DNA from: Pseudomonas sp. R28(2017)
GTDB lineage: Bacteria > Pseudomonadota > Gammaproteobacteria > Pseudomonadales > Pseudomonadaceae
Direction of reading: 5' to 3'
Assembly: GCF_002112505.1 (NCBI RefSeq)
Contig: NZ_NEHW01000021.1
Location: 1-64,000, forward strand
DNA: 64,000 bases
The notes beneath the pieces are model-generated. The model was not told where the DNA came from, did not search any database, and saw only the letters and a program-made list of their open reading frames with translations. Each line of letters starts with the position of its first letter. Position 1 is the stretch's first letter. Positions 62,114 to 64,000 of the stretch are shown here, piece after piece. The position numbers and the translations under genes were made by a program.

Positions 62114-63430
62114 ATGGTTGCCTTGACCGGCGAAGTGGCGCGCGAGCGCGCCGACAGCCACATCGATGAACTGCTGCTGTACCGCCGCGTGGCCTGGCGC
62201 ATCATGCCGCTGGCCATCATCTGTTTTCTTTTTTCCTACTTTGACCGCATCAACATCAGCTTCGCCAAGACCCAGATGCAGGCTGAGCTGGGCCTGAGCG
62301 ATGCCGCCTATGGCCTGGCCGCCAGCATGTTCTTCATCGGCTACGTACTGTTCGAAGTGCCGAGCAGCCTGGGCCTAAAACGCTACGGGGCGCCGGCGTG
62401 GATCTGCCGGATCATGGTGTCCTGGGGCTTGGCCACGGCGGCGCTGGTGTTCGCCTACACCCAGTACACGCTGTATTTCCTGCGCTTTCTGATCGGGGTG
62501 ATGGAGGCCGGGTTCGGCCCGGCGATCCTGTTCTATCTGGCCTGCTGGTTCCCCCGCAAGCACCTGGCGAAGATGAACGGCCTGTGGTTCCTGGCCGTGC
62601 CCCTGGCCGGCGCCGTGGGCGGGCCGGCAGCGGGCTTTCTGCTGGGGACCATGGATGGCGTGCTGGGCCTGGCGGGTTGGCACTGGCTGTTCCTGATGTC
62701 AGGGTTGCCGTGCGTGCTGCTGGGTGGCCTGGTGCTGTGGAAACTGGACCGCGACATCGAGTCGGCCCAATGGCTGAGCCGCCAGGAGAAAGACTTGCTG
62801 GCAGAGAACCTGGCCCAGGACCGACGCGTGCAGAAGCCAGTGCTGGGGTCGATCTGGCGGGTACTGCTGACCCGCGAAGTGGCGATCATGGCGTTCATCT
62901 ACTACGTGGTGAAAACCGCGTCCTACGGCCTGAACTTCTGGATGCCACACCTGATCAAGTCGTCCGGCGTGCAAGACATGCTCTGGGTCGGCGTGCTGTC
63001 GGCACTGCCGTATGCGGTGGCCTGCATCGGCATGGTGCTGCTGACCCGGCGCTCCGACCGCACCGGCGAGCGCAAGCGTTATTTGGTGTACTGCCTGCTG
63101 GCCTCGGCGCTGGGTTACCTGCTGGCCTGCCTGTACGCGGACTCCTCCTGGGCGATGATGGCGGCGCTGGTGCTGGCCACGGCCGGCACCTTCATCGCCA
63201 TCCCGATCTTCTGGACCATCCCGCAGTCGACCTTCTCGGGCCTGGCCATTGCCACCGGCACGGCGGCGATCAACTCGGTCGGCCAGTTGAGCGGCATCGT
63301 CGCCCCGGTGATGGTCGGCAAGATCAATGACCTCACCGGCAGCAGCTACATGGGCATGCTGTCGATTGCCCCGCTGATCCTGATCGCCTGCCTGGTGGTG
63401 ATGCGCTACGTCAGGAACCCCAAAGCCTGA
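62114..63430 (+). CDS. MFS anion:cation symporter-type permease
   Basis: 438 residues, twelve membrane helices. The opening FLFSYFDRINISFAKTQMQAELGLSDAAYGLAA is typical of the ACS group (phthalate, tartrate, hexuronate permeases). GGAG lies 8 bases before ATG 62114. It probably imports the acid used by the lyase/CoA-transferase operon, with the porin downstream providing outer-membrane entry. Confidence 0.92.
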   Translation: MVALTGEVARERADSHIDELLLYRRVAWRIMPLAIICFLFSYFDRINISFAKTQMQAELGLSDAAYGLAASMFFIGYVLFEVPSSLGLKRYGAPAWICRIMVSWGLATAALVFAYTQYTLYFLRFLIGVMEAGFGPAILFYLACWFPRKHLAKMNGLWFLAVPLAGAVGGPAAGFLLGTMDGVLGLAGWHWLFLMSGLPCVLLGGLVLWKLDRDIESAQWLSRQEKDLLAENLAQDRRVQKPVLGSIWRVLLTREVAIMAFIYYVVKTASYGLNFWMPHLIKSSGVQDMLWVGVLSALPYAVACIGMVLLTRRSDRTGERKRYLVYCLLASALGYLLACLYADSSWAMMAALVLATAGTFIAIPIFWTIPQSTFSGLAIATGTAAINSVGQLSGIVAPVMVGKINDLTGSSYMGMLSIAPLILIACLVVMRYVRNPKA

Positions 63431-63471
63431 GTTCCACTGCTTTCCAACAAGAACAACAACAAGGCGAAACC

Positions 63472-64000
63472 ATGAACATCTCCCTTTCCCAGCGGGCATC
63501 GCTGATGCTCGCGGCGCTTGGCTGCGCGTGTCCGGCGGCCCAGGCAGCCTTTGTCGATGATGGCAAGGGCAGCCTGGAGTTGCGCAACTTCTACTTTGAC
63601 CGCGATTTCCATGGCGATACCGCCAGCCAGTCGCGGCGCAGCGAGTGGGCCCAAGGCTTCATGCTCAAGTGGCAATCCGGCTATACCGACGGTGTTGTCG
63701 GCTTTGGCCTGGATGCGACCGGCATGCTGGGTATCAAGCTCGACTCCTCGCCCGATCGCAGCGGCACCGGATTGTTGCCGCGAGGCAGCGACAAGCGTGC
63801 TGCCGACGACTACGGCAAAGCAGTTGCAACCTTCAAGGCGAAGCTGTCGCGGACCGAGTTGCAGGCCGGTGGGTTGAGCCCGCAACTGCCGCTGCTGGCG
63901 TCGAATTACAGTCGCCTGTTCCCGCAGTGGTTCAATGGGGCGCAGGTGGTCAGCAAGGACCTGGACGACTTCACCTTCACCCTGTTGCAGGTGGATGCGA
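63472..64000 (+). CDS. OprD-family porin, cut by the window end
   Basis: The first 176 residues are visible and the frame stays open to the end. A signal peptide (SLMLAALGCACPAAQA) precedes a start to the mature protein, AFVDDGKGSLELRNFYFDRDF, typical of OprD porins. SGYTDGVVGFGLDATGMLGIKL also fits the family's strands. OprD proteins admit specific small acids, so it likely serves the same substrate as the permease 41 bases upstream. The 3' end is missing. Confidence 0.88.
   Translation, partial: MNISLSQRASLMLAALGCACPAAQAAFVDDGKGSLELRNFYFDRDFHGDTASQSRRSEWAQGFMLKWQSGYTDGVVGFGLDATGMLGIKLDSSPDRSGTGLLPRGSDKRAADDYGKAVATFKAKLSRTELQAGGLSPQLPLLASNYSRLFPQWFNGAQVVSKDLDDFTFTLLQVDA

Noticed and set aside
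1..64000. CRISPR arrays, tRNA or rRNA genes, insertion sequences
   Set aside because: No regularly spaced repeats, no cloverleaf or rRNA stretches, and no transposase were recognised.

Overview
The window is high-GC DNA with short intergenic spacers, Shine-Dalgarno starts, and several copies of a short palindrome of the Pseudomonas putida REP type. Together with an OprD-family porin, AAHS and MHS transporters and a near-complete type VI secretion (T6SS) operon, this points to a fluorescent Pseudomonas, most likely of the P. putida group. The assignment rests on sequence style and gene content only.

Region 1 (1-3235): a palindromic element, a UvrA-like ABC ATPase and a small membrane protein. 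Region 2 (3238-24929, all minus strand): one T6SS operon in transcription order: unknown gene, tssB, tssC, tssE, tssF, tssG, tssH, tssJ, tssK, tssL, tssM, tagF, a second TssM-like gene carrying an OmpA domain, hcp, tssA, and a Tli4-like immunity lipoprotein. Many junctions overlap by 1-4 bases. Region 3 (25369-41462): effector and immunity island. It holds small unknown genes, an ADP-ribosylglycohydrolase-like gene, a Tse6-like NAD-glycohydrolase-type toxin with its Tsi6-like partner, vgrG, two tandem Eag/DcrB-type chaperones, a prePAAR-PAAR-Rhs effector, its coupled immunity gene, a further immunity candidate and a truncated 702-bp duplicate of the rhs core. arfB (ribosome rescue) and a small membrane protein follow.

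Region 4 (41603-64000): metabolic and transport genes. An M20 amidohydrolase, MHS transporter, amidase and IclR regulator look like one amide/N-acyl compound unit. An AttEFGH-like ABC exporter with a CrtC/AttH-like lipoprotein follows. An AraC regulator is divergent from an SDR, a KstD-like flavoprotein, a NIPSNAP protein and an AAHS transporter. Then come an aldo/keto reductase, two LysR regulators, and an operon of HMG-CoA lyase-like protein, CoA-transferase, gamma-carbonic-anhydrase-like protein, MFS permease and an OprD porin cut by the window end.

The T6SS has TssA-M plus Hcp, VgrG and PAAR (inside Rhs), so it looks capable of assembly. No PpkA/PppA/Fha is visible although TagF is present, and peptidoglycan anchoring seems to have moved from TssL to a TssM paralogue. 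The most unusual parts are that TssM-OmpA fusion, the multi-layered toxin/immunity island with NAD/ADP-ribose enzymes, and the rhs duplication with displaced immunity genes.
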